Assembly: GCF_024323335.1 (NCBI RefSeq) | Contig: NC_066583.1 | Span: forward strand, 417,970,085 to 418,034,084 | DNA: 64,000 bases | DNA from: Lathyrus oleraceus | Taxonomy: Eukaryota > Streptophyta > Magnoliopsida > Fabales > Fabaceae | Reading direction: 5' to 3' | Shown here: positions 44,563 through 56,436 of the stretch, piece by piece | Position numbering within the stretch: the first letter of the stretch is position 1 | Layout of the letters: the number at the start of each line of letters is the position of its first letter | Notes under the pieces: model-generated | The model's database searches: none | Told to the model about the DNA's origin: nothing | The model's input: the letters and a program-made list of their open reading frames with translations, nothing else | Made by a program: the position numbers and the translations under genes

Positions 44563-46966
44563 TTATGATGCAGATGTTGCTCCTAGATTGGGAAATTTGT
44601 TCTTATTATGTCTTGGTTGATGATATAAACTACATAATCTTATCATTTTATCAGTCATATCCATTTCTGTTCTAATACGCGTGATGTTTGGCCGTCCTTT
44701 TTTCTTTCTTCACATCTCATCGTTGTGCCAAACCATGTCACCTTCATATGGAGGCCAGTATTCCTCCATTGGTAGCACTGAAAAGCTTTTGTTATACACA
44801 TTCGTGATGATAATGGCCTTGTAAACATCAGATAGATGGTCATAAGCATCCTGGCGAGTATGTGCGTATGCCGCAATGATATGGGAGCAAGGAATACGGA
44901 AGGCCTGGAACTTTCCATAATCGCACCAAATTATGTTTAGTTTGACAACATAGGATAAATTTGGCATCCCCTCATTGTGGTCCATTGATTCCTATACACT
45001 TAATTTTTTCCTATGACGGTCAAAGAATGTAACTGCGTGTGTGCTAGCTTTGATACTCTCCTCTTTCATCACTTTCATATAACATTCACTGAATATTTGA
45101 CCTGACATTAACATTTCACTCCATCTTTCACCTCTGGTTATGAAGGTAGATGCCAACCTAAAATAGGTTGTTTTGACCAAAGCAGTTATTGGTAGATTTC
45201 TAATGCCTTTGAATACGACGTCCATGCATTGCACAAGGTCTATTATCATGTGTCCCCATCGACATTCTCTACCAAATGTCCTTGTCCACTGCTCTACTAG
45301 TATGTTATCCACCCATCTTCCCGCATCTGCATTAGACAATCTAATTTCATCACGGTAATGTTGAAATGACGGCTGAGTTAGAGCATACCCTACATTCACC
45401 ACTTTTTTGTGAGGGTTCTTATCTTTGATTTCACGCATGAAGTTTTATGCAATATGTCTAATGCAATAGACATGGGTAGAAGGAGGATCATGCCATCCGT
45501 TATCATGGTTATTGTAACCACTCTCAATGGCAGCATGTCTATCTAAAATCAAATCGAGATTGGCTTGTGGAGCGACATGCGTTCTAAGATGTCGAAGGAA
45601 GAAACCCCAACCACCAGCGGTTTCACCTTCAACCAAAGCAAAGGCAATGGGAAAGACATTATTGTTGTCGTCTTATGCAACATCCATAAGCAAAGTACCC
45701 TTGTATTTATTGTATAACCATGTTCCATCAATTTGAATAATAGGTTTGCAGAATGCAAAACCTTTGATGCACGGTTCAAACGCCCAAAAGAGGCGGTGAA
45801 AGATTCTATTCCAGTAACACAGGTTCCGTCTGGCGTAAATGCTGACAATGTCTCCATAATTGCAACAGTTCCGGATGCGTATGTTTTTAGTGCCCATAAA
45901 AATTGTGGCAATTCTTTGTATGAATCCTCCTAATTGTCGAATACATCTTCAACAACCTTTGTCCTTGCAATTCATGCTTTCTTGTAAGATGAAGTATAAT
46001 TATATCTTGTGAAGATATGAGATATTATTATACTCACCTTCACTGATGGGTCTTTGTTAACAAGCGGTAAAATGTCTTGACATATCAATGTAGCGCTTAA
46101 TTTACGATGATCTTGTACATCATTAGTTGAAATGAAACTATGAGGTGGGTCTATAGAAGCTATCTCCCAAGAGTCATTTCTCTTCTTATAAGACGCAACC
46201 AACCGAAACTTGCAAAGGATGTTACGACATTCGATGACATGCCTTCTCGAATCAGTGCGTTTCACGGTGAAATCAATAGAGTTATTCATGTGAAATTTTT
46301 TGATAGCTCGTGCACATTCTTCTAACTCACCCTCTGATCGTGGATAGGGGTTATAAAAAACATTGTTGGATGTTTCATCGTCATGCAGATCCGTGTTTGT
46401 CATATGTTGAGGCGGATTATATACATGACTTGGAAGTAATGGCGCTGGATGATTGTCATCTTTGATGTTGTTGTTCAACATATGATCGACTTGTGTCTCG
46501 GTCTCTTCTTCTTCTTCTTCTTAGTCAACGATGTTGACTTCTGCGTCTGCTTCTAGGTCGACTTCATCTGAGTTTTCTGAATCAAATTCATCAGATTCAA
46601 CTTGATTAGTTATCTGAGATTGCTGAGATGGTATACTTGGTTGAAGAGTAATATATAACTCAATAGAGTTGCAACCAGAATGCTCGTGAATAACAAACAT
46701 ATATTCAACATCTTCATTGTCCCGTACCTTTAGCGGGAAAATTTTACATTAACTGTTCTCGAAAAAAATTGGATTTTGATACGTGATTTGTGACACAAGT
46801 CCAGATCCTGAGCAGGATTTAATTCGTTTATTCAAATGCAAGAAATCTGAATTTCTCTTGATCATAAGTCGGATAGTATCGGTGTTTAAAAAAAATGGTA
46901 TAGATCACACTCATATGTCTCACTGTTGCAGTGAGCATTGATAGTATATTTTGGTGCAGATGACAT
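44563..46966 (-). pseudogene. MURA-type MULE transposase, broken
   Basis: Read on the minus strand: start MSSAPKYTINAHC at 46966, then after a frameshift an N-terminal region (NTDTIRLMIKRNSDFLHL, MFVIHEHSGCNSIEL), an acidic run (EEEEEETETQ), the MuDR DNA-binding-type domain (FRLVASYKKRNDSWEIASID, KVSIIISHIF), the catalytic core (IQIDGTWLYNKYKG and LILDRHAAIESG), a SWIM zinc finger (CDYGKFQAFRIPCSH) and a decayed C-terminal zinc knuckle (CSLYHQPRHNKNKF) ending at 44563. Breaks include TGA and TAG where tryptophans are expected near 45980 and 45930, a frameshift near 45810, TAA near 45445 and a stop after KKLSV near 44990. It once cut and joined the MULE ends. Confidence 0.85.
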
Positions 46967-47468
46967 AGTAATATTTTTTGTGCAGATGAAAAGTAAATTT
47001 TTTGGTGCAGATGAATTTATGTTGATTGTAGGATGTGATGGTAAGACACTTAAATAGACGAGTGATATGGCATGCATGCAAATCCTAGCGCCAGTCCATT
47101 TGGAACTAGCATGTAATCCTTGTACATGGGCGCCAGTCCATGTGGCGCCTTGCAGACCTCATAACTCAGCATGGAGATATCCATGTAGGTGTCAGACTAT
47201 GTGAAGACCATGCATGCATGCAAGCCTAGGAGGCACCAATCCATATGGCGCTAGCATGTTAATTTTGCATGTGTAAGCCAAACCAATTGGCGCTAGCATG
47301 CAATCACTTTTATCCATGCATTCAAACTTTTGCATGTCTTTGCATGTCCCTCATTATAAATAGTCATGCAAGTATCACTTTTTTTCATCACCAATAATCA
47401 CTTCTTCCTCTGCAACAACAACTCTTTCATCTGCAACAACCTCTATTTCATATATTTACTACGACAAG
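46967..47468. promoter_or_regulatory. Divergent intergenic region of the MULE
   Basis: It separates MURA and the PMD gene. It has repeated GGCGCCAGTCCATGTGGCGCC-like and CCAATTGGCGCTAGCATG units (47083-47300) resembling the subterminal palindromes, and TATAAATA at 47355-47362, about 107 bp before the PMD start. Regulatory function is inferred. Confidence 0.5.
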
Positions 47469-49691
47469 ATGTCTCTCCTCACTATGGGTGAATCCCATAG
47501 GAGCACAGTTGCAAACATATCAACTTATGTAAGCGTTAAATTCTTGTATTATTTTTCTAGAATAATTTTTTATAACGTTACTTATTTTGGTGTTTATTTT
47601 TTATAAAGTGACGTATTTTATTTTTTATTTTTTAGGATGTTTCTAGGTTTCAAACTCGTGTCCACGAATTTGTACACATGGGCACGATGGTTCAACCTTA
47701 TGTCAAACTCGACGGTTTTGGACATGTAAGCAAAATAATATCTTGGTCGGTGGATACTAAATTTATTTTTGCATTATGTGAAAGATGGCGTCCCGAGACA
47801 CACACATTCTGGTTTCCAACCGGTGAATGTACCGTGACATTAGAAGATGTCTACATGTTAATGGGACTGCCTATCAAAGATAAGGCGGTAAATGGTAAAA
47901 CCAAATATGCGAATTCAATTTGCATGGACCTCTTGGATGCTGATTTGTTAGATGATAACTCGAGAGGTCAAGGTATACTCCTTTCGTGCCTTAAGGCATA
48001 TTATAATAGCTTACAGTTAGATGAGAATTCTATTGGAGAGGCTTGAATAATAAAAACTAGGTGTTATATTATGCTTTTAATTGGTTTATTTTTATTTCCC
48101 GAAGGTAGTGGCTCTAGTATGTATGTTATGTATTTACCTTTACTAAGACATGTAGATAGAATATGAAGTTACAATTGGGGGTCCGCTTGTTTGACTTATC
48201 TTTATAGCTCTTTGTGTAAAAATGCACACAAAGACACATCTATATTTTCTGGATGTACTGTTTTTGTACAAGCATGGGGTTGGTCCAGACTACCATCCCT
48301 AGCGCCCGTCAACAATAACCCATTCACATTATTCCCGTATGCACAAAAATAAGTTCTTAAGTATGGATTATATTTACTTACTTTACCGATTATTATCTCT
48401 AAATAATATTTTTACTTTTATGGTGCAGATGGTCGACACGTGGTATGAGTTATAACAGATGTCCAAAACACTGTATTACCTAGTATCACAATCTCTTGGA
48501 TCACCTTCGACCGGCAGATGTATTGCCATTAATCTAATTATTTCATAATAATTTATTAATTTCTTCTACCAAATTTATAATCTAATATATGTTCACATTT
48601 CAGTTCATTTGGCGTCCATATCTAAATTTGGATCATGACCATGAAATCAACGAACAAGACGCAATTGTTGGAACTGCATGCACACCGATCATAAGATTCA
48701 CCATTGTGGAGATGTACAATAGTGATCGTGTTAAATTGCAGTTCGGTATGATTCAACAAATCACAGATCCCCCGACAAACCTCAGAGAATGACATCTTCA
48801 CAAAGTTAACGACCAATGGAACTTTAACCCATGGCAAAGCTTCGCCATATCTGAGTGTCGAAAATGAAAGCACCGCCGAGACCATGTCTTAACTGATGTT
48901 ATGATTCCAACTGAAGAAAAACCAACTCGTAATTATATGGCTTGGTACAGATCGGTTGGATTTGAGTTCATCTCCGAAGATATGTACCTATACGACCCAC
49001 ACCAGGAAACTTACACACTAGAAGGTTCAACATCTAACCCCCAACAACATTGTCAGACCGGTTACTCACAACCCCCTATCCATCAAAATTTCCGATCCAC
49101 AAAGATACAAACCTACAACCTTAACATGCCAAACACCCAACTACAATACCAAGAGCATACCCCGTACCACCACCAACAAGAGATCATCATCAAGACACCC
49201 AACATTGATATGCACCCAACACATCACCCTATCATAGCCGCCTTAGCCAAAACACCCAACAATCATTTAACACCAACCGTCCCTCCTCCTACTATAGCCA
49301 AGAAGCCCAAACATCACAAAACCAAAACCTTCAACAACCATATGGCTACCGAACACCACAAAAATCATTTAAACCTTTCCTCGACGCATCATTCACACCA
49401 ATGTCTCCCTTAAATCGTCCTGGTCGCCCTCCATCAACTCAAAAACAACCCAACTACTCTGGCATGGGTCATGAACTCAACTATGGTGGTACCCCTTAGA
49501 TGCATACACAAGATTACACTGATTTGCCTGACTATCTGAGGCAATCTTCTGCAGTTGATGCTGATGTTCCCGGACCCTCAGATACTCAAACACCTGGGGT
49601 GAATCATCAACATGGGTTAGGGCCACAAGTTCGGGTAGCTAGGGGATGTGGGACCGGAGGTCGGTTAGGTGATCTCGGTCATCGACATTAG
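47469..49691 (+). pseudogene. Plant mobile domain (PMD) gene carried by the MULE, broken
   Basis: Exon 1 (47469-47528) encodes MSLLTMGESHRSTVANIST. A GT-AG intron (47529-47635) joins in phase to exon 2 (DVSRFQTRVHEF ... CERWRPETHTFWFPTGECTV, LEDVYMLMGLPI), the classic start of the PMD family. A TGA at 48044-48046 and more stops follow. Further blocks are FIWRPYLNLDHDHEINEQDA, IIRFTIVEMYNSDRVKLQFG (48601-48789) and RNYMAWYRSVGFEFISEDMY (from 48901), then a Pro/His/Asn-rich tail and a Gly-rich end. PMD genes are common in plant MULEs and gypsy elements; related host proteins act in silencing and meristem maintenance. No active product is likely. Confidence 0.82.
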
Positions 49692-50027
49692 TCTTATTTG
49701 TGTAAATGCGTATTAATATTAATATGAATTGGTCCGATTTCGACTTTATCTAAAATGTATAATATTTTTCAAAAAAAAATATGAAATATACACAGGTTCC
49801 ACACCAATTGGCGCCTCCTTTAAAACTTAACACACTATCGCCAATTGGATTGGCAACACTAGGTTCACTAGCCAATCCGATTGACGTCTCCTCTCTATGT
49901 TTAAGAGCAGGCGCCAATTCATCTAGCGCCTCCTCTTAAAAGCTAGGTAGTTTTGGAATTATTCTAAAAAGTGGGTCATTTTGGATTATTTTTTTTTGAA
50001 AATTAGGGTTATTTGGGTAAAAAATTC
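49692..50027. repeat. MULE right subterminal region and TIR
   Basis: ACCAATTGGCGCC, CCAATTGGATTGGC, CCAATCCGATTGACG and GGCGCCAATTCATCTAGCGCC lie between 49800 and 49940. The terminal repeat ends at 50027. No gene. Confidence 0.75.
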
Positions 50028-51569
50028 CATATTTTTAATTGTTTTAAAATACTTTTGACTTTCCAAAAATCATGAAATTTTTTGTCTAAGGTCCTTTGAC
50101 CTTGTTTGACCTAGGATAAATCTCTTGGCCCTTTATTTGGTGTTTTGAATGAATTTGAGGTTTTGGCATTTTTAAAATGCATTTTAATTCACTTTTAATT
50201 TGATTTTTAATTAATTAAATGTTTAAAAATTATATTGAGCCATTCTTATGGTCTTGTGATGTTTGACTTTCTATTTAGGCCTTACTCATGGTTGATTTGA
50301 CTTTTGTTTAATCAATACCATTGGATTTAGGGGATTAATGAAATGTACATTTCATCTCCCAAAATTAATGAATGATATTGAATTAGATGAAATTCATGTC
50401 ATGATCAATTTGTGTTTCTATTTACCCTTCCCTCTTCATCTTCATCCCTATTCTTCCCCAATCCATCATTGACCAATGAAGTCTCTTTATGTCTAATGCT
50501 AGTTGATTCATCAATGACCTTGTGTCGGATGAATCAACATGAGCCAAACGAAGATAGGTCCTCCCCTTTTTTCTTTTAGTGTGTAGTATGTTTTAGGAGT
50601 TTGGTTCCTTGTACCAAATCTCTAACATGCATTAACACCTATATTTTTATTACCCGGTCTTAGATAGTTGTGACTTCTACATAAGTCCAACTAATATTGC
50701 TTAACATAGAGCTAAATTTGATAATGAAGGCCTAACATTCTAGTACGTGAGATTGTAAGTCTCCCATTCTTCATGGAATTGTGTGGAAGCTTGACATTTT
50801 TTCCTTTCATGAGAGCTAGTGGCATACTTGTTGATTTATCCAAGTTGGAGCCCTTCTCATGGATGATGTCTTGGTTCAAGGATTCATACTTGTGAATGAA
50901 TGATTGAGTGTTCTCCAAAGAATGACTTAATCAATTAAAACTCACCACTAACATTTGACTAACCATTGACTAACTCTTAATTAATGTTGTCTTATTTTCA
51001 AGCCATTTACTTTATGCAATTTAAATCTCAGTACCTTTATCATTCATAGCCATTTACATTTCATGCAATTTGTTTATGTTTCAAGTCCTTTTCACTTTGC
51101 TCATTTAAGCCATATATTTTGATTGTATATATTGTTTATTTGTCTTTTGTTTTGTTTGTGGTCTTGGGACCTTAAAACACCTAATAACAAAAACAAAATC
51201 TAACAAACATCTGGTTGAACTGTTGGGATTTGATCTGAACTATTGAACTTAGAATTTAGGCAACATTCCATATGCTAAAGGACTTGGCCAATGCCAACAT
51301 CTGAGCCTGAGCTATATTTGACTGTGCCTTCATCTGATGTAATACCTTGGGTATCTTTGACTCATCTGCTACTTTGTCTCTATACTTAAATGTTATTTTA
51401 TTATTACTCATGTCTAATGATTATTCTGAGTTGATCAAGGAACATTTCATTTGTTACATTGGAAGATATTGAAGACTGCTAGCTATTGGAATGATTGCTT
51501 GGATATTATGGCTATCTTTATTTGATGCATTGATCTTCATATGGTGATTGGATATTTCTCATTGCTTAT

Positions 51570-53272
51570 TGTCGCAACCTGAAAAATAGAATGCGAAAAA
51601 AAAACAACCGGCGAAGAAAGACAGGAGAGTCGCCATCGTGCGTTATTTATCCCAAAGGAGGGAAAGGAAACGCTCGAAGTAAACCTGGAAAAAGGAAAGG
51701 ACAAGACAGGGTCTCGCAACCAAATCTTGGGTTCGGGAGTCGATTATGCGAAGGGAATGTATTAGCACCCCTACGCATCCGTAGTACTCCACGGGATCCA
51801 CTTTTGTAGTTCTTGTCTAAAGGGTGTGGGTTTATCTAATGTGTTATTTACTAAAAAAAAGGTCAAAAGAAAATGACTCGCATGGATGTCGCATCCACTG
51901 CATACGTATCTCATCTGAATATGAGAATCAGAGTCTTCGTAGCTCGGCTACCTAGGGGTTAAGGGTAATTGTGCTCGCTAAGACATCGCGTCTTATGCCT
52001 ACGTATCTCATCTGGAATGAGAATCAGAGCAAGCCGTAGTTCGGCTAACTATGGGGTTATGGATTGGGTTTTGGACGAACGACGTTACTACGCAATCTAC
52101 CGGATGCTTGACCTTTGGAGACTTACTCGCCTGTAGTAGAAGGAGTTAACGTGTTCTTATGAGAGGAAAAATCAATGAAGGGTTAGGGTTTGGGATGCAC
52201 ATGCAAAAAGGAAGTCCTTGACGAAGGAACCTGTAAAAAAATAAACACACAAAAACATTGCCTCCTATCGAGGTCTTCCAGCTAAGAAAGCAGTAAAAAT
52301 ACGGGAAAATGTAAAAGTACCACACGGATAAAGATCCGAAGTAACAGCAATTAGCGAAACAAGGAAACCCTGAGATCCTCCCAAGCTAACACCATCAAAG
52401 AAAGTGAGTCAGTACAGGTAATCGGAATGAAACCTTCAGGCGGTATCCCACAAATAAAGTGGAACACTAGGCAAACCATCTCTGCAAGAGTCATATGAGC
52501 CCTCACAAAACAAAACTCAACAAACAGGTTAGAGAAACAAAATAGGGTAACCAAGAGTTGCCCCCAAATCAAAATGTAACCAAATGAATCATGCCCTTTC
52601 AATTCACAAAAAGCTCACAAAAAACAACCAAGGGTAGGAGGCCTAAACCTCTGGTCAAACACATGCATCAAAAGGGTATCAAATTCACCCATAATACCTC
52701 ATACATTCAGATGATTCAAATTAAGAGCATAAAATTATGGGAATAAGGCAAACCTGATTGGAGAGATCGATTGAAATTGAGTTGCACCCGTGAGGTTTAC
52801 AAAACAATCTTTAGGGTTTATGTGAGGCAGAGGTGATTCTGTGCAGTTGAGTTCCCTTCAGGGTTTGGAGGCTGCTCTGAGTTCTCTGTCAGGTTTCTCT
52901 CTAGGTTTTGTCCAGGGTTTTGTTCCAAGGAAACCTCATAGTATTTTGCTTCTCTTCCTTTTTCTTAAGTGAAGCCTTGGTATTTATAGACTAATATCAT
53001 GGCTTTGTCGGCTCAAATGAGAGAGACCCAAGTCCAAAAAAAATTCTGTTATATTTTTATTTATTTATTTATTTATTTAATTAATTAAATATTTTAATTT
53101 TAATTTTTTTAATTTTTTTTTTCGTTTTCGTTTTTTTTTTTCGTTGTTTTTTTAAATAAAAAAAAGTTTCTTGGATCTGATTCTGATTGACATGATGAAA
53201 TGCAATGTATCTAATGTTAAATGACCTAAAAATAAATGCATGAATGAGAAGGGCAAATTTTGGGGTGTTACA
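51570..53272 (-). mobile_element. Solo LTR of a gypsy-type element (1,703 bp)
   Basis: On the minus strand it starts TGTAACACCCCAAAATTTGC (53272) and ends GGTTGCGACA (51570). A perfect 5-bp duplication CTTAT flanks it (51565-51569 and 53273-53277), and the Ogre 5' LTR shows the empty site ATTGCTTATTGCTTG. There is no internal region. Near its end it contains GTGCTAATACATTCCCTTCG and CTCCCGAACCC, phrases typical of the end of Tat-group LTRs. An AT-rich run (53050-53155, TTTA repeats and poly-T) lies near its start. Short frames within it are not genes. Confidence 0.88.
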
Positions 53273-54093
53273 CTTATTGCTTGTTGATTGTCAAAGTCCA
53301 AAGGAAAATGGGTTTCTATATGACATTCTTGTCTGTCGGATTGCATCCCATTGGTCAGATCTTTTCAACTCTTAACTTTAAATTTTTGCCTAGGGTAGTC
53401 TCTTCATCTCCTCCCACTTTCTTTAATTTCAAAATCTCTCCCTCTTTTCAAAAACTTTCTTTGCTTGTGATTTCAAACTTAGACATGTTTTAATGATTAG
53501 AAACTTTGGCCTTATGCCATTGAATTTTTCAAACTTTTTTTCTTAAATTAAACTTGTAAATGAACTTAACCATATTGACTTTAATTTCAAAAAGACAAAA
53601 ATAACTAACAACCCCATTCAAATCATTGGCCTTTTGTGCCCTTTCACTTAAACTTTTTTTTAAAATCAATTCACCAACTCCTTTAAATATTTTACCACGA
53701 ACTACGAGGTTTTGATCCCTCATTTTTATGTTGGTGTGTAGGCATAAGACCGGAGGTCTTGTCAAACACAAAAATATAATTAATGAATTCTTTTCTCATC
53801 CCCTCACTCTATATTTTTTCAAACATAATTTATACCAAAAATATATGCACACAAAAAGAGCTCCTTAGGAGTACCTAGGACACTTTGGGTGATAACACCT
53901 TCCCTCTGTGTAACCAACCCTCTTACTTGTAATCTCTTGCATTTTATTAGTTTTGATTTGAAAACTTCTTATCTTTGGGTTTTGTTCGTACTTTTTCCTT
54001 TTCCTTTGGAAACAATAAAAGTGCGGCGCCGACTCTGGTTTTATTGACGTCAAGTTTATCCATAGCTTGATGGTCACGAATTTACCGCTACGA

Positions 54094-54320
54094 CATGCAT
54101 TACAAAAGCTACAAACTTTAAAATTGAACTACATGTGTTAACTCATAACTCGTATGTGTCGAATCATAGAAGATTTTATCTTCTATGTGTTGATCTGGAA
54201 TGCTTTATATGTCGACTCATGCATTACAAAAGCTACAACCTTTAGAAATGATCGATATGTGTCGACTCATAGCATGTATGTGTCAACACATAAACCTATT
54301 TTTCACATAAAAACCCGTTT
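54094..54320. repeat. Two-unit tandem repeat, about 114 bp
   Basis: CATGCATTACAAAAGCTACAA starts at 54094 and recurs at 54208 as a close copy, followed in both by an AT-rich link and CTCATA..C..GTATGTGTC. About 20-25% diverged by eye. The Ogre inserted right at the edge of the first unit. Confidence 0.65.
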
Positions 54321-54414
54321 TTAATGCATGAAGCCTTTTCTAAACCATTTCTAAGTTTCCTAATACTAAGATGCATATTTAGACTCAGAGAATACCGTCC
54401 AATATATATAAATG

Positions 54415-56133
54415 CTAAAATGTATTAGTTTTGACATCATACAAAACATTTCTAATAGGAATCCCAACATCATTAAACCCTTTAGGCAGGTAGACATTGA
54501 ACTTTTTTACTAGTTTTGTATAAAAGGGACCAATATTCATCACTGTTTTTAGGACTTGAGAATCACCGATGAGTTCCCCGATCTCGTTCCATTTCGTAGC
54601 ATATTCAGTAAATTCTTTTTCAGGATATATTCTTTGATGGAAAACAAATTTCCATTTTCCAACACTCTCGTCATAATGAAAAGAGACGTTATCCAAAAGA
54701 ACAACATGGATTTTTTTTAGGCAGTTTCTTACACCGACCACCTTTTTCATTCTTTTCGTAGTAGGTTCATTCATAATGTCTTCCAAAATATTATCAAAAT
54801 CATCTTTAACACGTTGCTGCTCAAGACAAGCAACAAAATCCATTCTTTTTACTGTTACACTTTACTTTTCAGCAGTTAACTTCTTCTTTTCAACAACCTT
54901 TTTCCTTTTCTCATTTGACTTCTTATTCTTCTCAATCAAAATAATGGACTTTTCCCTAAAGCTCCACTTCCTCTTTTATGTTACTACTTTTTTTTCTCGT
55001 GACATATTTATTACCTTTCTTTTTGGATTTAACAATGGACACATCTCTTTCAAAAGTCTTCTTAGGCTTTCTCGGAGTTTTATGCACTACAACAACTTCT
55101 TTTATAGTATTATTAGGATCCTCATTCACCTCTTCACTAACTTCCTAAATTTTCTCAATAATATTATCATTGTCATTGACATCTTGACTAAAATTATCTT
55201 GGTCATCTTCATTGTCAATTTCTTCAGATGCAACAACAACTTCTGTATTATCGTTGGCATTATTGTCGACATTGTTATGGTAATCTTCAGCTGCAACTTT
55301 TTCATCTTTCACAATTACTTATATGTTGTCATTTACATGATTAGTAACATTCTTACTCATAACCATATTATCAATGACACCTTCAATGTCATTGATATCT
55401 TGGCTAACATCACCATCAACACCTTTACTTGCCTCTTGGCTACCTTTTGTATCATCTTCCTCTCTATTTTGTAGCACTCTAACCATCATTGATTTCTTTA
55501 AATACACTTTTACCAATTTAGTGACTTTCTTCCTCATTATTATTGACATTCTTAATGACATCTATGTCATCACCTTGAATGGCTTCATCATCACTATTAC
55601 TTGTAACTCCATCTTCACTAACAACATTAAACACAATCTTACTAATATCTTAAATAACATTTTCACATACATTTTTAGGGTCAACTTCAGTGGGGGTCTC
55701 AAGCATGGGCTTACTCGACCCAGTTTCAACATTCAATAATTTTTCAATAACATTCTCACTGGGAGGGTTATCACAAGCATTTAGGGTTTCGATAATTTGA
55801 TTAACATTTTCAATACTCTGAGAATGGGGATTCTCTTCAGTTTCAATGGTCGCCTTTGAGGTTTCATTAATTAGCACCGACAAAGCTGGACATTGAGAAG
55901 GGGACACGATCATCAATATTTTTTTAAACCTTTTTACACTTGAAGTCTTCAGACTTAACAAGAGGAGAAATATGATATGACTAACCATTGACTTTTTATC
56001 CTATCGCGATGCCTTTCATGTGCACGTGGACACTAGTATCAACTTCATCTACTTTGGAGGTCTTCTTCTTTATCTTCTTTATGATCTTCTTGTGTTTTCC
56101 TGAGGTGTTCGTACCTTGTCTGGTTCCAACCAT
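54415..56133 (-). pseudogene. Envelope-like (plant transposon) protein remnant
   Basis: The start is MVGTRQGTNTSGK at 56133, followed by a lysine-rich stretch (IIKKIKKKTSK). After several frame changes there are Ser/Glu/Asp-rich segments (55988-55650 and 55561-55319), and then an intact C-terminal domain (54843-54415) with IHVVLLDNVSFHYDESVGKW, FHQRIYPEKEF and PFYTKLVKKFNVYLPKGFND. That domain resembles the envelope-like or putative plant transposon protein found in legume Sirevirus and gypsy elements; I recognise the type, not the exact family. No membrane segment is visible. No pol remains next to it. It is probably the 3' gene of an old element whose LTR was split by the Ogre. Confidence 0.55.
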
Positions 56134-56436
56134 GGTTGTAGAGAGTCTCAAAGCTTCACGGGTAGAAGAATGGTTGAAGGGTAAAATGGAACGCAAAAAC
56201 GAAACTTAAGAGTAAATGGTTTCTTTTTGAATATTAAGGGAATTTGCATATGTGTTAGGCTGAACTATACATGCAACATTCCTCTTGATACAAACGGGCT
56301 TGCGAGAATCGTATTTGTCTCAATTGCTTTTTAGCCACACATGCTTTAATTACTATATGTCAATAACACATAACATGACATGAACAACATTCTTGTATGT
56401 GTATGTCGGTAGTGTTTATTTGAGATATGTTATAGT
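56134..56436. other. Spacer between env-like remnant and Tekay element
   Basis: No gene or repeat is recognisable. The last five bases, ATAGT (56432-56436), are the predicted target duplication of the Tekay element; the partner lies past the right window edge. Confidence 0.5.

Larger units (their letters stand above)
43856..50027. mobile_element. Mutator-like element (MULE) with MURA and plant mobile domain genes
   Basis: Terminal inverted repeats: the left end reads GAAGTTTTTTACTCAAATA and the right end, complemented, GAATTTTTTACCCAAATA, continuing with similar sequence. A blurred AT-rich target duplication (about ATATTTTT, 9 bp) flanks it, and the Ogre 5' LTR shows the empty site (GTACATATTTTAAATTG near 26290). 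Total length is 6,172 bp. It carries a small plus-strand ORF, a minus-strand MURA transposase and a plus-strand plant mobile domain (PMD) gene, the last two diverging from 46967-47468. All are mutated. Subterminal regions are rich in CCAATTGG and GGCGCC palindromes. Confidence 0.85.
22581..54092 (+). mobile_element. Complete Ogre (Ty3/gypsy, Tat lineage) element with nested insertions
   Basis: Direct 5-bp target duplications ACATG flank it (22576-22580 and 54093-54097). Both LTRs start TGTAAGACCC. The order is 5' LTR, primer site, ORF1, gag, protease, a putative intron, RT, RNase H, a second RNase H, integrase, long 3' UTR, 3' LTR. ORF1 upstream of gag, the pro-RT intron and the second RNase H are Ogre hallmarks. 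Removing the copia fragment, the MULE and the solo LTR gives about 22.3 kb, normal for Ogre, with LTRs of about 4.75 and 4.81 kb. Every coding region is broken by several stops, so the copy is dead. LTRs differ by many substitutions and indels. Confidence 0.93.
41394..54092 (+). repeat. Ogre 3' LTR, split by a MULE and a solo LTR
   Basis: Underlying LTR segments are 41394-43855, about 50037-51569 and about 53278-54092. They align in order with the 5' LTR and total about 4,810 bp. It starts TGTAAGACCC and ends GCTACG, where the 5' LTR has GCTACA, so the terminal dinucleotide is mutated. Small frames such as 42206-42595 lie in LTR sequence shared with the 5' LTR and are not genes. Confidence 0.9.

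Noticed and set aside
49500..49691. Independent small gene
   Set aside because: Better explained as the Gly-rich C-terminal end of the MULE PMD pseudogene.
53050..53155. Poly-T and TTTA tract as a possible replication or matrix-attachment site
   Set aside because: It is a simple AT-rich stretch inside a solo LTR; nothing specific supports a function.
54776..55739. Plus-strand frame of 232 residues, hydrophobic, and the overlapping 121-residue frame
   Set aside because: It is the antisense of the lysine/acid-rich env-like remnant; the hydrophobic look (Phe, Ile, Leu) comes from reading AT-rich complement, not from a membrane protein.
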